Positions 19,098-28,427 of a stretch of DNA of 64,000 nt are shown here, piece after piece. How positions within the stretch are numbered: position 1 is the stretch's first letter; every line of letters begins with the position of its first letter. Under the pieces are notes generated by a model. It was not told the DNA's origin and ran no database searches. It saw only the letters and a list, made by a program, of their open reading frames with translations. Made by a program: the position numbers and the translations under genes. Location: NCBI GenBank assembly GCA_019746355.1, contig JAIESC010000067.1, positions 62,001 to 126,000 on the forward strand. The letters are read 5' to 3'. Source of the DNA: Xanthobacteraceae bacterium. GTDB lineage: Bacteria; Pseudomonadota; Alphaproteobacteria; Rhizobiales; Xanthobacteraceae.

Positions 19098-20057
19098 TCA
19101 TTTGAACCAGTTCCAGGCGTCCGCTATCTGCAGCCTCAGATCGGAGCGGGCCGGCTTCCAGCCCAGCAGCGCATGGGCACGGTCCGCCGCCCCGATCAAA
19201 ACCGCTGGATCGCCCGGCCGGCGCGCCGTCGTTTGCACCTTGATCTGTCGACCACAGACCCGTTCGGCGGCGGAAATCACCTCCCTCACCGAGAACCCCT
19301 GCGCATTGGCAAGGTTCAGCGCACAACTTTCTCCACCCAACATAAGATGGTCGAGCGCCCGAACGTGGGCATCAGCAATATCCATCACGTGGATATAGTC
19401 GCGAATGCAGGTGCCGTCGCTCGTATCGTAGTCCGTTCCAAAGACTTGAATGGCCGTGTTGCCCAGCGCCGCCTTGATCACCAGCGGGATCAGATGCGTC
19501 TCCGGATCGTGCTGCTCGCCGATCTCACCGTCGGGGTCCGAGCCCGCGGCATTGAAATACCGCAACGCGATCCATGGCAGTTTATGGGCCCGCCCGGCAT
19601 CGGCAAGCATCCGCTCCACGAACAGCTTGGACCAGCCGTACGGATTGATCGGCCGCAGCGGATGGTCCTCCGGTATCGGCACCGTCTCCGGCATGCCGTA
19701 GACCGCCGCCGTCGACGAGAACACAAATGGTATCGGCTTGTGGTCGATCAGCGTCTGCAGCAGCGACGCCGTCGCGGCGACGTTGTTGTAGTAATAAAGT
19801 ACCGGTTTCTGCACGGACTCGCCGACGTTGATGTAGGCGGCGAAATGCATCACGGCTGCCGGCTGGTATTTGTCCAGCACCTCACGCAGCCGCAGCGGAT
19901 CTGCGATCTCGCCGACCTCCAGCGGCCCCCACTTTACTGCCGCGCGGTGTCCGCGCGACAGATTGTCGTAAACGACGGGAACAAGCTTCCTGCGCGCCAG
20001 CGCCTTGCACACGTGGCTGCCGATGAAGCCCGCCCCACCGGTGACAAGAATGTTCAA
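19098..20057 (-). CDS. galE: UDP-glucose 4-epimerase GalE (copy 2)
   Basis: This 319-residue GalE has the GGAGFIG Rossmann motif (7-13), SSTAAVYG, the catalytic YGWSK (YxxxK), NAAGSDPDGEIGE and GTCIRDYIHVMD. It is clearly paralogous to the GalE at 11917-12894 but is the more canonical of the two. Its ATG overlaps the stop of the upstream sulfotransferase-like gene by four bases (ATGA type), showing they form one operon. It probably supplies UDP-galactose or UDP-GalNAc to the island's glycosyltransferases. Confidence 0.93.
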   Translation of the reverse strand: MNILVTGGAGFIGSHVCKALARRKLVPVVYDNLSRGHRAAVKWGPLEVGEIADPLRLREVLDKYQPAAVMHFAAYINVGESVQKPVLYYYNNVAATASLLQTLIDHKPIPFVFSSTAAVYGMPETVPIPEDHPLRPINPYGWSKLFVERMLADAGRAHKLPWIALRYFNAAGSDPDGEIGEQHDPETHLIPLVIKAALGNTAIQVFGTDYDTSDGTCIRDYIHVMDIADAHVRALDHLMLGGESCALNLANAQGFSVREVISAAERVCGRQIKVQTTARRPGDPAVLIGAADRAHALLGWKPARSDLRLQIADAWNWFK

Positions 20058-20869
20058 TGTCTTTCCCGCGCAGCAGGCGCCATCTGACGGAACATCCGCC
20101 CGTAATCATTGAGCTCGAAGAACTTCTCCTTCAGCGCAATGAAACGATCATGAAAGAAACGATAGATCTCGTAGTCGGCGCCGTTGAGCCGCGCGACGGT
20201 CCTGACCATATCGGGCGGCAAATCACCCTTCTGCAGGGCACTCTTCGCGGTATCCGGCTCCACCGGCTTCAGATTCCCGCGCATTCCCAACAGCGAATAG
20301 AACATTTTGAGCGAGAGGTTTGCATCCTCCCAGGAACCGATGAAGCTGTACCGGTCGAGCATGTATTCCATGCAGTCCTTCGGCTTCCAGAAGTTCTTGG
20401 GGCAGAGGTATTGCAGAAACACATTCTGGTTCATCGGCTTCTTGGCAAATTCAAGAAAGCCTGGAGCCGTGACCGCTTTCGGCTCCGACTGCGCCTTGAA
20501 GTCAGACAACAGCCGATCCACGGGGTCCCGGAGCATCGTCAGCCGATGCGAATTTTTCATGGCATCGACGGAATCGAGCTGAAACGCTTTGAAATGCCCG
20601 GTGATCAGGCGCGCTCGCCGGAAGTCGTCCGCTTCGCTGAATTTCCGAACAGCGTCTTGAACTTTTTCGTCGTAATTTCCGCCGCGCTCCGTGCCCTTCA
20701 ACGTCACCATATAGTCGGGCTGCAACGCATCGGCGATCTGCTCGCGAAATGACGCGCCGATCGCTTCGGGAACATGGACAAATACCCAGGGCGGCGTAGC
20801 TCTTCGTTCACGATTTTGTTCGACGTAGGCGATGATATCCCGATCTTCAAACAACGATCGAATACTCAC
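20054..20869 (-). CDS. Sulfotransferase-like protein with a degraded PAPS-binding loop
   Basis: The 271-residue product aligns along its length with the other sulfotransferases here: a WVFVHVP start, an LRDPVDRLLSDF 3'-phosphate motif around residues 113-124, and a FxxLLGMR C-terminal motif. The 5'-phosphosulfate loop, however, reads HVPEAIGAS (32-40) instead of HIPKTAGSS, so the loop lysine is replaced by Glu35. Activity as a PAPS sulfotransferase is therefore doubtful; it may bind a partner or substrate, or be decaying. The frame is intact and coupled to galE2, which argues against a pseudogene. Confidence 0.8.
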   Translation of the reverse strand: MSIRSLFEDRDIIAYVEQNRERRATPPWVFVHVPEAIGASFREQIADALQPDYMVTLKGTERGGNYDEKVQDAVRKFSEADDFRRARLITGHFKAFQLDSVDAMKNSHRLTMLRDPVDRLLSDFKAQSEPKAVTAPGFLEFAKKPMNQNVFLQYLCPKNFWKPKDCMEYMLDRYSFIGSWEDANLSLKMFYSLLGMRGNLKPVEPDTAKSALQKGDLPPDMVRTVARLNGADYEIYRFFHDRFIALKEKFFELNDYGRMFRQMAPAARERH

Positions 20870-20929
20870 CGTACTTCCCCTCTACACCTGCCTTGAGACC
20901 AACAAACAGCGCCACTACCTTGGAACTCG

Positions 20930-22294
20930 ATGGTGTATTGGTTCAAACGAAACACGTCAACGCCGGGCTCCGACTACGACTACGTTGCATCAGGCCTTCG
21001 CGACGTGAACGTGACCGACGCGTTTCCCAACATGGCAGTGGGAGACAAGTCGGCCGTGACATGGCCGCATTTTCGGCGTGACATCAGCCATCGCTGGTAC
21101 GTGGATCGGCGAGATCCGCTCACCGGGTTCCTGAGCAAGGACGAAGCGGTACTTCTGTACAACATCGCACTGCTGTTCCAGGGCAAGCACGCCCTCGAAA
21201 TCGGCTGCTGGAGAGGATGGTCGACGGCACACATGGCAAGCGCTGGTGTTACGTTGGATGTCATCGATCCGGTGTTGCAGAACCTGGAATGGAAATCGGA
21301 ACTCGAGAAGTCGCTGTCGGTGGCCGCGCCAAGCAGTCGAATGACCTTGCATTCGGACGCGAGTCCCAAGGCGGTGCTCGAGCTCGGCAAATTGGGCAAG
21401 AAATGGGCGCTGGCGTTTGTCGATGGCGATCACGTGGCCCCCGCGCCCTTGCGGGACGTTCAAACCTGCGCGCCGTTCATGGAACCGGCAGCGGCGATTG
21501 TGCTTCATGATCTCGCCTGCCCCGATGTTGCCGAAGCTTTGTTCTATTTGCGGTCGGCGGGCTGGGACGTCGCACTCTTTCAGACGATGCAGATCATGGG
21601 AGTTGCATACCGCGGCTTCAAGCTCGCCATCAATCATCAGGCCGATCGCAATCAGGAATGGTCCCTGCCGGACCATCTGCACTCGTTCGACGTCTGGGGT
21701 GAGGCTCCGGCCGATCGGGCGGCGCGCCTCAGCGCATATGTCACGCGGACATCCCGCCTGCCCCTGCCCCGGCCGATCGAGGACGACCGCGACCGCTGGG
21801 TGGCGATCGCCAACCAGACACGGGTGTTCGAGGCCAACGAATGGAGCCGACGGCAGGAGATCAACCTGCCGTGGCCGGGCGAGAGCAGCAGCGAGTTGAA
21901 CTCCGAACTGCTTGCGCCCAATCAATGGTCAAAGCGGGACGGCATCAAATTTGCGCTGCATGCCAACATGCCGGGAAAGCCGAACGCATCCATTCGCTGG
22001 CGAAACGTCACGCTTCAGGCCCGTCCGGAGCTGCACTCGAGCTATCTGGTCCCGTCGAAAGCGGCACCGGATCTGGTGCTGAGCATCGACGTCAGGAACC
22101 CCCAAGGTCCGATTTGCTCATTTGAAAGGTATCTGAAGGCCGGCGCCAGCGGCCCGTTGAACGTGCGCATCGACGGGATTGCGAACGAGCGCGTCGAAAT
22201 CGAGCTATCGCTTGCGGTCGCGGGTGAACACAAGACCGCGGACGCCGCGCTCGTCGTTCTCGACCCGGTCTTCCTCAGAAACGCAGCAGCCTAA
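20930..22294 (+). CDS. SAM-dependent methyltransferase with C-terminal beta-rich domain
   Basis: The protein has 454 residues. An N-terminal class I methyltransferase domain (about 70-250) has the SAM-binding motif ALEIGCWRGWST and the later AFVDGDH...LHDLACPDVAEAL pattern of the Methyltransf_24 group. About 180 residues follow with alternating hydrophobic strands and no recognised family, probably a beta-sandwich. It likely methylates a sugar in the island's product, but the acceptor is unknown. Start ATG at 20930. It is divergent from the sulfotransferase-like gene (60 bases) and leads a + strand operon with the next two genes. Confidence 0.75.
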   Translation: MVYWFKRNTSTPGSDYDYVASGLRDVNVTDAFPNMAVGDKSAVTWPHFRRDISHRWYVDRRDPLTGFLSKDEAVLLYNIALLFQGKHALEIGCWRGWSTAHMASAGVTLDVIDPVLQNLEWKSELEKSLSVAAPSSRMTLHSDASPKAVLELGKLGKKWALAFVDGDHVAPAPLRDVQTCAPFMEPAAAIVLHDLACPDVAEALFYLRSAGWDVALFQTMQIMGVAYRGFKLAINHQADRNQEWSLPDHLHSFDVWGEAPADRAARLSAYVTRTSRLPLPRPIEDDRDRWVAIANQTRVFEANEWSRRQEINLPWPGESSSELNSELLAPNQWSKRDGIKFALHANMPGKPNASIRWRNVTLQARPELHSSYLVPSKAAPDLVLSIDVRNPQGPICSFERYLKAGASGPLNVRIDGIANERVEIELSLAVAGEHKTADAALVVLDPVFLRNAAA

Positions 22295-22321
22295 CCCCGG
22301 GATTTGCCCAAGGATTTGCGC

Positions 22322-23986
22322 ATGATCGCCAATATGGATCTGGCACGAAGTCTGGGGCCGAACGTCATCGTCATGTCCGGCTGGGTCATCGCCGACGCGA
22401 CGGCTCCCCTGCGATGGCGCCTGGTCAGCAGCACCGGCGATGCCGACATCTCGTCCGCGGTGTACACCTTCGCGCGGCCGGACCTCGTGCAATCAAACGA
22501 ATATCTTTTGATGCAGGGCCAGGGGGGCACCGGCTTTCTTGCCGTCGTGTACGGCGAGTGGGGCGCAATCGAAGATTGGCGGCTGTCGATCGGAACAAGC
22601 GACGACCCCTCGCAAGCCGACCTCCCACTGGTGCAATACAGCGATACCACTCTCGAACAGTTCTTCTTCAACGCCTGGCAGCCGGTCCGGCTCAAGCTGC
22701 TTAACACCGTCTCCAATCTTCCCGATACCACCGAATACGCGGCGGTTCACGAACAGGTGGAAAAGCTTGCGGCAAACTGGGCGAACGAAATCTCGCTGTT
22801 CGAGCACAAGTTCAGTCCCAAGACTTCGGCCGGCATCGAGCACAGGGCCCGCACGCCGGACGGACAGTTCTACGTCGAGGGCTGGGCGATGACCCCGCCG
22901 AACGTGCCCAAGGCCGGCATCAGCGCCTGCCTGATCGGGCTGCGCGGCGGGCAGGTCCACGTCTTCCAATCCGCCTTCCGGCGCCCCGACCTTCCGAACG
23001 CACCGACGGCCGCCGAGCTTGCTCCCGGCTTTGCGATCATCTCGCAAGGCACACTGTCGCCATCGGCCCAATCGGCGACGATGATCATCGAGGCCCAGGT
23101 CGGCGACGAGATCGGATACAGCAAGATCCTGCTTCAACCGCGCAACAGCACCGAATTCACACAACTGTTCTGGACACGCGTGCTGGATCCGCAGACCGCG
23201 CTCGACAACATCGTCACGAGCATTGTCGGCACGATCAACCGACATCTTGAACCAAAGGCAGAACTCATGGCCGCGCCGCAAAGCGCGGCCGGAGATTTTG
23301 CAATCGAACTCATCGTTCACGGGCTCGACTCCCAATCGCATTTGACGCACATGCTGCGCTTGAGCCTGGCCAATCTGAGCCTTGCGCCGGCACGCGTCGG
23401 CGCTGTGCTGCCCGACAGCACACAATTCGATCCGGTCTGGATGATCGGCGCCGCGTGGCACAGGGTCGAGCTGTCCGCGTGCCTGAAGTCCTGCTTCGGC
23501 AAGCTGGCGGGCGAGCGGACACACACGCTGCTGCTGGACGCCTGCTGCATGCTCGATCCCGGCTTCGAGGCCGACTTGCAGGCCGCAAACGACCTGCTCG
23601 CGGCCGATCCGAGACTGCTCGCGGTCGCGCTCGCGCCGACGGACATGACCATGAAGAGAGACAGCCTCGTCGTCAGCCAGAAGGTTCGCGGTCGCTACGG
23701 CAAGAGGCAGCGCGGCGCCTTTGCGGAGGCCACGCTATGCCTCAACCGAGGCAATTCGGTCCCGCCGCTTCTGGTTCGCGCCGGCGCGCTGCGCGCGATC
23801 GCAGGCCAGCTCTGGACCTCGCCGCTCAGCACGCTCGACGTCAGGCGGCTGATCCGGGCGCTGCCGCCGCACGCGCTCGGGATTCTCGAGACGCCGAACG
23901 TCGCGGTGTTCTTCAACTCGGCCCGGCCGCTGTCGCTGTCACGCGAGCAGAGCGCTTCGATCCACAACATTTTCTGGTGGCGCTGA
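22322..23986 (+). CDS. Large hypothetical protein with GW-type beta domains and a degenerate GT-A-like C-terminus
   Basis: The 554-residue protein starts at the ATG at 22322, which has AAGGA eight bases before it. A TTG six codons upstream is in frame but less likely. Two segments resemble each other and domains in the other glycosyltransferase proteins here: around residues 17-45 (VMSGWVIADATAPLRWRL) and 165-205 (YVEGWAMTPP...). The C-terminal part (about 370-550) has LLLDACCMLDPGFEADL and LLVRAGALRAI, reminiscent of the core of a GT2 GT-A fold without a clear DxD. It may be an inactive or accessory glycosyltransferase. Its stop overlaps the start of the GT4 gene. Confidence 0.6.
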   Translation: MIANMDLARSLGPNVIVMSGWVIADATAPLRWRLVSSTGDADISSAVYTFARPDLVQSNEYLLMQGQGGTGFLAVVYGEWGAIEDWRLSIGTSDDPSQADLPLVQYSDTTLEQFFFNAWQPVRLKLLNTVSNLPDTTEYAAVHEQVEKLAANWANEISLFEHKFSPKTSAGIEHRARTPDGQFYVEGWAMTPPNVPKAGISACLIGLRGGQVHVFQSAFRRPDLPNAPTAAELAPGFAIISQGTLSPSAQSATMIIEAQVGDEIGYSKILLQPRNSTEFTQLFWTRVLDPQTALDNIVTSIVGTINRHLEPKAELMAAPQSAAGDFAIELIVHGLDSQSHLTHMLRLSLANLSLAPARVGAVLPDSTQFDPVWMIGAAWHRVELSACLKSCFGKLAGERTHTLLLDACCMLDPGFEADLQAANDLLAADPRLLAVALAPTDMTMKRDSLVVSQKVRGRYGKRQRGAFAEATLCLNRGNSVPPLLVRAGALRAIAGQLWTSPLSTLDVRRLIRALPPHALGILETPNVAVFFNSARPLSLSREQSASIHNIFWWR

Positions 23987-25383
23987 TGAGGAAGCCGGTC
24001 GTCGCGATATTTTCCCACTCCCATCCGTTCTACTCCAAGGGCGGCGGCGAGGTGGTCGCGTACAATTCGTTTCAAAGCATGCTGGATGCCGGCCAGGACG
24101 TGTACCTTTATTCGGCGATCAACACCAAGTCGAAACCCAATCTGAGCATTTTCCATCCCGGCGAATTCCTGCTGCCGTACGCAACGAGACAATACCTGTT
24201 CGCCGTGCACGGGCTCGAAGGCTTCACGTTCACCCACGAGAACCGTTCATTCTTCCCCCAGCTTCTGGCCCTGCTGAAGTCGCAGAAGATCGACGTCTTC
24301 CACTTCCATCATTTCTGGAATGTGGGCGTCGACACGATCTGCTATCTGATGAGCGCGTTTCCGGACGCGAAGTTCGTCATCACGCTGCATGAATTTCTGG
24401 CCATCTGCCACCGCGACGGCCAGATGACCAAGACCGGCAACAATGCCCTGTGCACCAAGGCGAACGACATCGATTGCCACATCTGCTTCCCGGAGATCGA
24501 CAAGCACGCGTTCCGGGCGCGCCGACGGCTGTTCAATCAGTTTCTGAGCCGGTTTGACCTGATCACCGCGCCGAGCGAATTTCTCGCCTCGCGCTTCGTC
24601 GAATGGGGACTGACCAAGGACATCTATGTCCTGGAGAACGGTTACGAGAGGTCCGCGGAGGAGGATGAGCGCACGCTTTCGCCGGCTCTCAGCCGGCGCT
24701 TTGCGTTTTTCGGCCAGCCCACCCGATTCAAGGGCGTCGATATCTTCGTCGCGGCGGCCCAACGCGCGGTGGCGAACGGTCCCAGCGACAGCTCGTTTGC
24801 GATCTATGGCTGCGACCAGGAGCAGTTTCTGCAGCAATTCGGCGAGCATTGGAAACCCGCGCTCGAACAGCTCGGCGCCCGCCTCCAGTTCATGGGCATG
24901 TACGAGCCGGGCCAGGTCTGCCAACTCATGCGCCAGAACGGCTGGATCGTCGTCCCGTCGATCTGGTGGGAGAACTCTCCTTTGGTCATTCAGGAGGCAT
25001 TTCTCGCAGGGCGCCCGCCGATCGTCGCCGACATCGGCGGCATGCGGGAAAAGGTGAAGCACGGAGTCACCGGTCTGCACTTCCTCGCGCGCAACATTGC
25101 CTCGCTTGCCGAGACATTCGTCACCGCATCGGGCGACGTGGAGCTCTGGACCCGGCTGCGTGCTGCGCGCGCGCTGCCGCCGACCATGGCAGAGATGAAC
25201 AATTACTTCCTGCAGCTTTACGAAACGGTCGAGAAGCCGCGCGGCGTGCAGGGTATTGTCGACGCGGCGGAAGAGCCCGTCCCTCAGGACTCTCCCAAGC
25301 AGGGCTCTCCCAAGCAAGCAGCTCCGAAAAAGGAGACTTCGAAGCGAGCAGCGTCGAGGAAAGAAGCCAAGGCAGCGATCTAA
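23986..25383 (+). CDS. Glycosyltransferase family 4 (GT-B)
   Basis: The 465-residue protein has the two Rossmann-like halves of GT-B enzymes. The N-terminal domain begins VAIFSHSHPFYSKGGGEVVAY with the acceptor-side Gly-rich loop, then FHFHHFWNVGVD and APSEFLASRF. The C-terminal domain has FFGQPTRFKGVDIFVAAAQRA, and WWENSPLVIQEAFLAGRPPIVADIGGMREKV carries the nucleotide-sugar Glu of the E-x7-E region. A Cys-rich insert (about 158-170) could bind metal. The tail (about 425-465) is a Lys/Pro/Ser repeat-like, low-complexity basic stretch. ATG overlaps the previous stop, so coupled. It transfers a sugar to the island's glycan in the cytosol. Confidence 0.85.
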   Translation: MRKPVVAIFSHSHPFYSKGGGEVVAYNSFQSMLDAGQDVYLYSAINTKSKPNLSIFHPGEFLLPYATRQYLFAVHGLEGFTFTHENRSFFPQLLALLKSQKIDVFHFHHFWNVGVDTICYLMSAFPDAKFVITLHEFLAICHRDGQMTKTGNNALCTKANDIDCHICFPEIDKHAFRARRRLFNQFLSRFDLITAPSEFLASRFVEWGLTKDIYVLENGYERSAEEDERTLSPALSRRFAFFGQPTRFKGVDIFVAAAQRAVANGPSDSSFAIYGCDQEQFLQQFGEHWKPALEQLGARLQFMGMYEPGQVCQLMRQNGWIVVPSIWWENSPLVIQEAFLAGRPPIVADIGGMREKVKHGVTGLHFLARNIASLAETFVTASGDVELWTRLRAARALPPTMAEMNNYFLQLYETVEKPRGVQGIVDAAEEPVPQDSPKQGSPKQAAPKKETSKRAASRKEAKAAI

Positions 25384-25410
25384 ACGCCCCAGGTCCGCAA
25401 AACGCGAGGA

Positions 25411-26241
25411 TCAATGGCTGCCGCCGACGGCCGCCGCGTCGGTCTGCGGGGCCCGCCGCCCTTTGCGCATTTCAATCCACTGCTCGCGCCGCGCGCGCAA
25501 CATTTCAGCGAAGTGCCGGTAGAGCGCCACGTCGAGCGCGTTGACCGCGAGGATCCGGTTGCGAAGTTCGGGCGTGTCGTCGACGGCGTTGTGCTCGGTC
25601 TGCGGCGTGGCGCGCTTGTGATCCCCGGGCATCAGGTCCATCCCGAACAGCCGGAACAGGATGTTGAACGACATCGGGTACATTTCCAGCGTTCCGACGA
25701 AGGTCAGGTCACGGGCGATCTGATCGATCCCTTCCTGCAACGGCATCGTCTCGTCGCGAACCAGCGTCCGATACATCCGGTTCTGCGATATCTCCGACGT
25801 CACATAGCTCTCGATCGTCGGAAATCTTTCGATGAACTCCTTATGGGGAGGATGCAGCGGGGTACGCTGATAGCGGAAATCCGAGATCAGCCGTTTGACG
25901 GGATGCCGCAGGAACGTGAAGGTCTTGGCCGCCGGCACCGCGTGGTGAATCTGGTCGACATGGCTGATGTTGATGTGCCCGGACGCCGATCGGAACTTGC
26001 CGGAGCCGCTCTCGGCGATGAACCGGTTCACCGCGTTCTGCACCTGCACGGCATGCTCGACGCCCTTCTCGTTGCTGTCGATATGGATATTGCGATAGGG
26101 CGTCAGCTCCCTCGATATTTCCGTACTGAGAGACGAGCCGGCGGTTTTCGGAATGTGGACGAACAGCCATAGATTCTGTTCGTCGCGATGGCTCTCCAGG
26201 AACTCGGCAAGAGACAGCCCGGCGAAGCTTGCCATTGACAT
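25411..26241 (-). CDS. PAPS-dependent sulfotransferase (tandem copy A)
   Basis: The 276-residue protein has the intact 5'-phosphosulfate loop HIPKTAGSS (29-37, K32) and the 3'-phosphate motif FLRHPVKRLISDF. It is very similar throughout to the protein of 26365-27162 (shared MSMASF start, YRNIHID, RSASGHI, RYQRTPLHPP and PMSFNI). The pair therefore arose by tandem duplication. The frame extends 20 codons upstream, but the chosen ATG aligns exactly with the start of the paralogue. Acceptor unknown. Confidence 0.87.
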   Translation of the reverse strand: MSMASFAGLSLAEFLESHRDEQNLWLFVHIPKTAGSSLSTEISRELTPYRNIHIDSNEKGVEHAVQVQNAVNRFIAESGSGKFRSASGHINISHVDQIHHAVPAAKTFTFLRHPVKRLISDFRYQRTPLHPPHKEFIERFPTIESYVTSEISQNRMYRTLVRDETMPLQEGIDQIARDLTFVGTLEMYPMSFNILFRLFGMDLMPGDHKRATPQTEHNAVDDTPELRNRILAVNALDVALYRHFAEMLRARREQWIEMRKGRRAPQTDAAAVGGSH

Positions 26242-26364
26242 CGTAATCAGACCCCGAACCGCATCACGCGCGCGCAAACACGTCCGTTCGCGCGTCAGCA
26301 ATCAGCAACACTCCGAGATTTCCGTCCGGTCGCGCAAGCACCGCTTTTCGTGTCGGCCTCTGAA

Positions 26365-27162
26365 CTAGGCCGCCTTGCTCGTGGCCTGCAGATCGCTCCA
26401 TTCCCGTTCGCGCGCTTGCAGCAGACCTGAGAAATGGTCGTACAGCCCGGTGTCCAGCTTGTTCACGTCGAGAATGAGCTTGCGAAGCTCAGCGGTCTCC
26501 GCGACTTCGTTGTCCTCGGTTTTGGGCGTGGCGCGCTTGTGCTGCTCCGGCATGACGTCGCGGCCGAACAGACGGAAGATGATATTGAACGACATCGGGT
26601 ACTTCTCGACCGTGCCGACGAAGGTGAACTCGCGGCCGATGCGGTCGAGCCCCTGCTGCAACGGCGTTTTCCGGTCGCCGACGAGAAACCGGTACATCTT
26701 GTCCTGCGACTGCGGCGCGCTGACGTAGTCCTCGATGCGCGGAAACCTCGCAATGAAGTCCTTATAGGGCGGATGCAGCGGCGTGCGCTGATAGCGGAAA
26801 TCCGAGATCACCCGCGCGATCGGGTCGCGCAGAAAGGTGAAGGCCCTGGTCCGCGAAATCGCACTACGAATCTGCGCGGCGTGCTGCATCGTGATGTGGC
26901 CGGACGCGGAGCGGAACCGGGTCGTTGTCGCGTCCGCGAGAAAGCGGTCCACGGCGTCCTGGATCTGCGTCGGACGGCCGACGTCCTTCCTGGTGTAGTC
27001 GATGTGGATGTTGCGGTAGGGCGCGAGCTCGCGGCTGAGCTCCGTGCTCAACGACGATCCTGCGGTCTTGGGAATGTGCAGAAACAGCCAGAGATTCTGG
27101 TCGTCACGATTCTGCTCGAGATATTCGGAAAGCGACAGTTGGCCGAAGCTCGCCATTGACAT
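26365..27162 (-). CDS. PAPS-dependent sulfotransferase (tandem copy B)
   Basis: The 265-residue paralogue of the preceding gene has LHIPKTAGSS (K32) and FLRDPIARVISDF intact. The two genes point the same way with 123 bases between them. Retention of both active-site motifs in both copies suggests they sulfate different positions or sugars rather than being redundant, but this is inference. Confidence 0.87.
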   Translation of the reverse strand: MSMASFGQLSLSEYLEQNRDDQNLWLFLHIPKTAGSSLSTELSRELAPYRNIHIDYTRKDVGRPTQIQDAVDRFLADATTTRFRSASGHITMQHAAQIRSAISRTRAFTFLRDPIARVISDFRYQRTPLHPPYKDFIARFPRIEDYVSAPQSQDKMYRFLVGDRKTPLQQGLDRIGREFTFVGTVEKYPMSFNIIFRLFGRDVMPEQHKRATPKTEDNEVAETAELRKLILDVNKLDTGLYDHFSGLLQAREREWSDLQATSKAA

Positions 27163-27329
27163 TGATGAACCGCCCCAATTGAACGTGAGAACCTAGTCAG
27201 CTTTACCTCAGCGATGTGACGGGATAGAGGCCCCATCGCAGCCAAGTAAGTAAGTCAGTACCTTCAGCCGGTTCGACGCGCCGGAACCAACGCGTCGGCA
27301 TGGCCCGGGTTCCAGTCATTGGACTGTCG

Positions 27330-28427
27330 TCAGGCCGGATCGCCCAACGGGCGCGCTTTCTTCCGAGCCTGCTCCGACCGGGCCCGCTTCTGATTTTTTC
27401 GCTCGGCAAGACGTTCGGCCCGTGCCGCCAGGCGGCGATCGTCGTCGTCGCGCTTGCGAAAGACGCGGACCTCGTTTCTGTGCCGGCCCGGCGCAGCGCC
27501 GGCACCGGCATCGTCGGCCTCAGCGCGGTCCTCCTGCTCCACGGCGGCGGCCAATGGCCTGCGCTGCGCGCGAACGACCTTGACGTGGTCGGAAGCCGGA
27601 CCGGGCTCCCCAAGATCGCGGCCGAACCGCGCCGGCACGGCGGCGACAAGTTGTCCGCCACTGTTGCGATCCGACCGCTCGATGGCGAGCCGAAGACCAA
27701 CCATTGGCTCCCGTCCGGTCGGCCCGGACAAAACCACATGCTGTCCCGCGACGCGCATCTGCGGCGCGCCAAGAAACATCGCATCAGCGACGAGTTGATA
27801 ACCGCCGGCGCTGGGACCGGCGATATCGAGTGTTGCACCGACCAGAGGCGCTGCGCGGCCGCGCGTGCCGGCAAATCCGCCGACATCGATCGGCCGGGTC
27901 GCTCCTGGTATCTGGCCACCGATGCGGACCGCGTAGCGCAGGTCGATGCCACGGGGCTTGTTGGGCCATTCGATGGCGATGCCTTCGATCCGCGACGGCG
28001 ACGCCGGGCCGGCGATCCATTCGCCGAAGCGAACCACCTTGTCGCCGACGCCGGCAACGTGCCCGAGAAGCTGGATGCGCGACGCGTCCAGCCGTTCCGC
28101 CGAGGCGCCGGGCTCTTCTCTGGCAGCCGCCGGATCGTTGGAAAGCGGCACCAGCTTGATCCTGGCACCGACAGAACCGTTGGCCTGTGCCGGAGATACC
28201 GCCACCTCGAGGCGACCGCCCCGGTTCGCCAGCACCACAAGGCACGCGCCCGGCGACCACAGCACCGGATCGCCCACTCCGGGCGGAAGAACGAACCGGA
28301 CGCTCTTGGAGCCGGTTGAAACCATCACCCGCGGCGGCTGAACCGGATCGTCAGCGGAGTCATAGCGGACAAGAAACAAGCCCTGCTGAATCTCCAGCGA
28401 TTTGGTCTGTTGCGCGATCAGATCCAT
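27330..28427 (-). CDS. Hypothetical protein with three ChW-like repeats and a basic tail
   Basis: The 365-residue protein starts at the ATG at 28425-28427; an upstream extension of 51 codons lacks coding character. I see no signal peptide. The first ~110 residues look like a beta-rich domain. Residues ~120-270 contain three similar units with the pattern G-x-[ASG]-G-x-x-[GS]-x-x-x-[LI]-x-G: FGEWIAGPASPSRIEGI, GGFAGTRGRAAPLVGA and VVLSGPTGREPMVGL. This recalls the clostridial hydrophobic-W repeat layout. The last ~90 residues are highly charged and Arg/Lys-rich. It lies upstream of the tandem sulfotransferases on the same strand (167-base gap). Function unknown; a carbohydrate- or wall-associated role is a guess. 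Confidence 0.6.
   Translation of the reverse strand: MDLIAQQTKSLEIQQGLFLVRYDSADDPVQPPRVMVSTGSKSVRFVLPPGVGDPVLWSPGACLVVLANRGGRLEVAVSPAQANGSVGARIKLVPLSNDPAAAREEPGASAERLDASRIQLLGHVAGVGDKVVRFGEWIAGPASPSRIEGIAIEWPNKPRGIDLRYAVRIGGQIPGATRPIDVGGFAGTRGRAAPLVGATLDIAGPSAGGYQLVADAMFLGAPQMRVAGQHVVLSGPTGREPMVGLRLAIERSDRNSGGQLVAAVPARFGRDLGEPGPASDHVKVVRAQRRPLAAAVEQEDRAEADDAGAGAAPGRHRNEVRVFRKRDDDDRRLAARAERLAERKNQKRARSEQARKKARPLGDPA

Noticed and set aside
27300..28319. 339-codon forward frame opposite the ChW-like gene
   Set aside because: It is the complement of the reverse gene, is Arg/Pro-rich and lacks domain logic, whereas the reverse frame has repeats and a sensible start.
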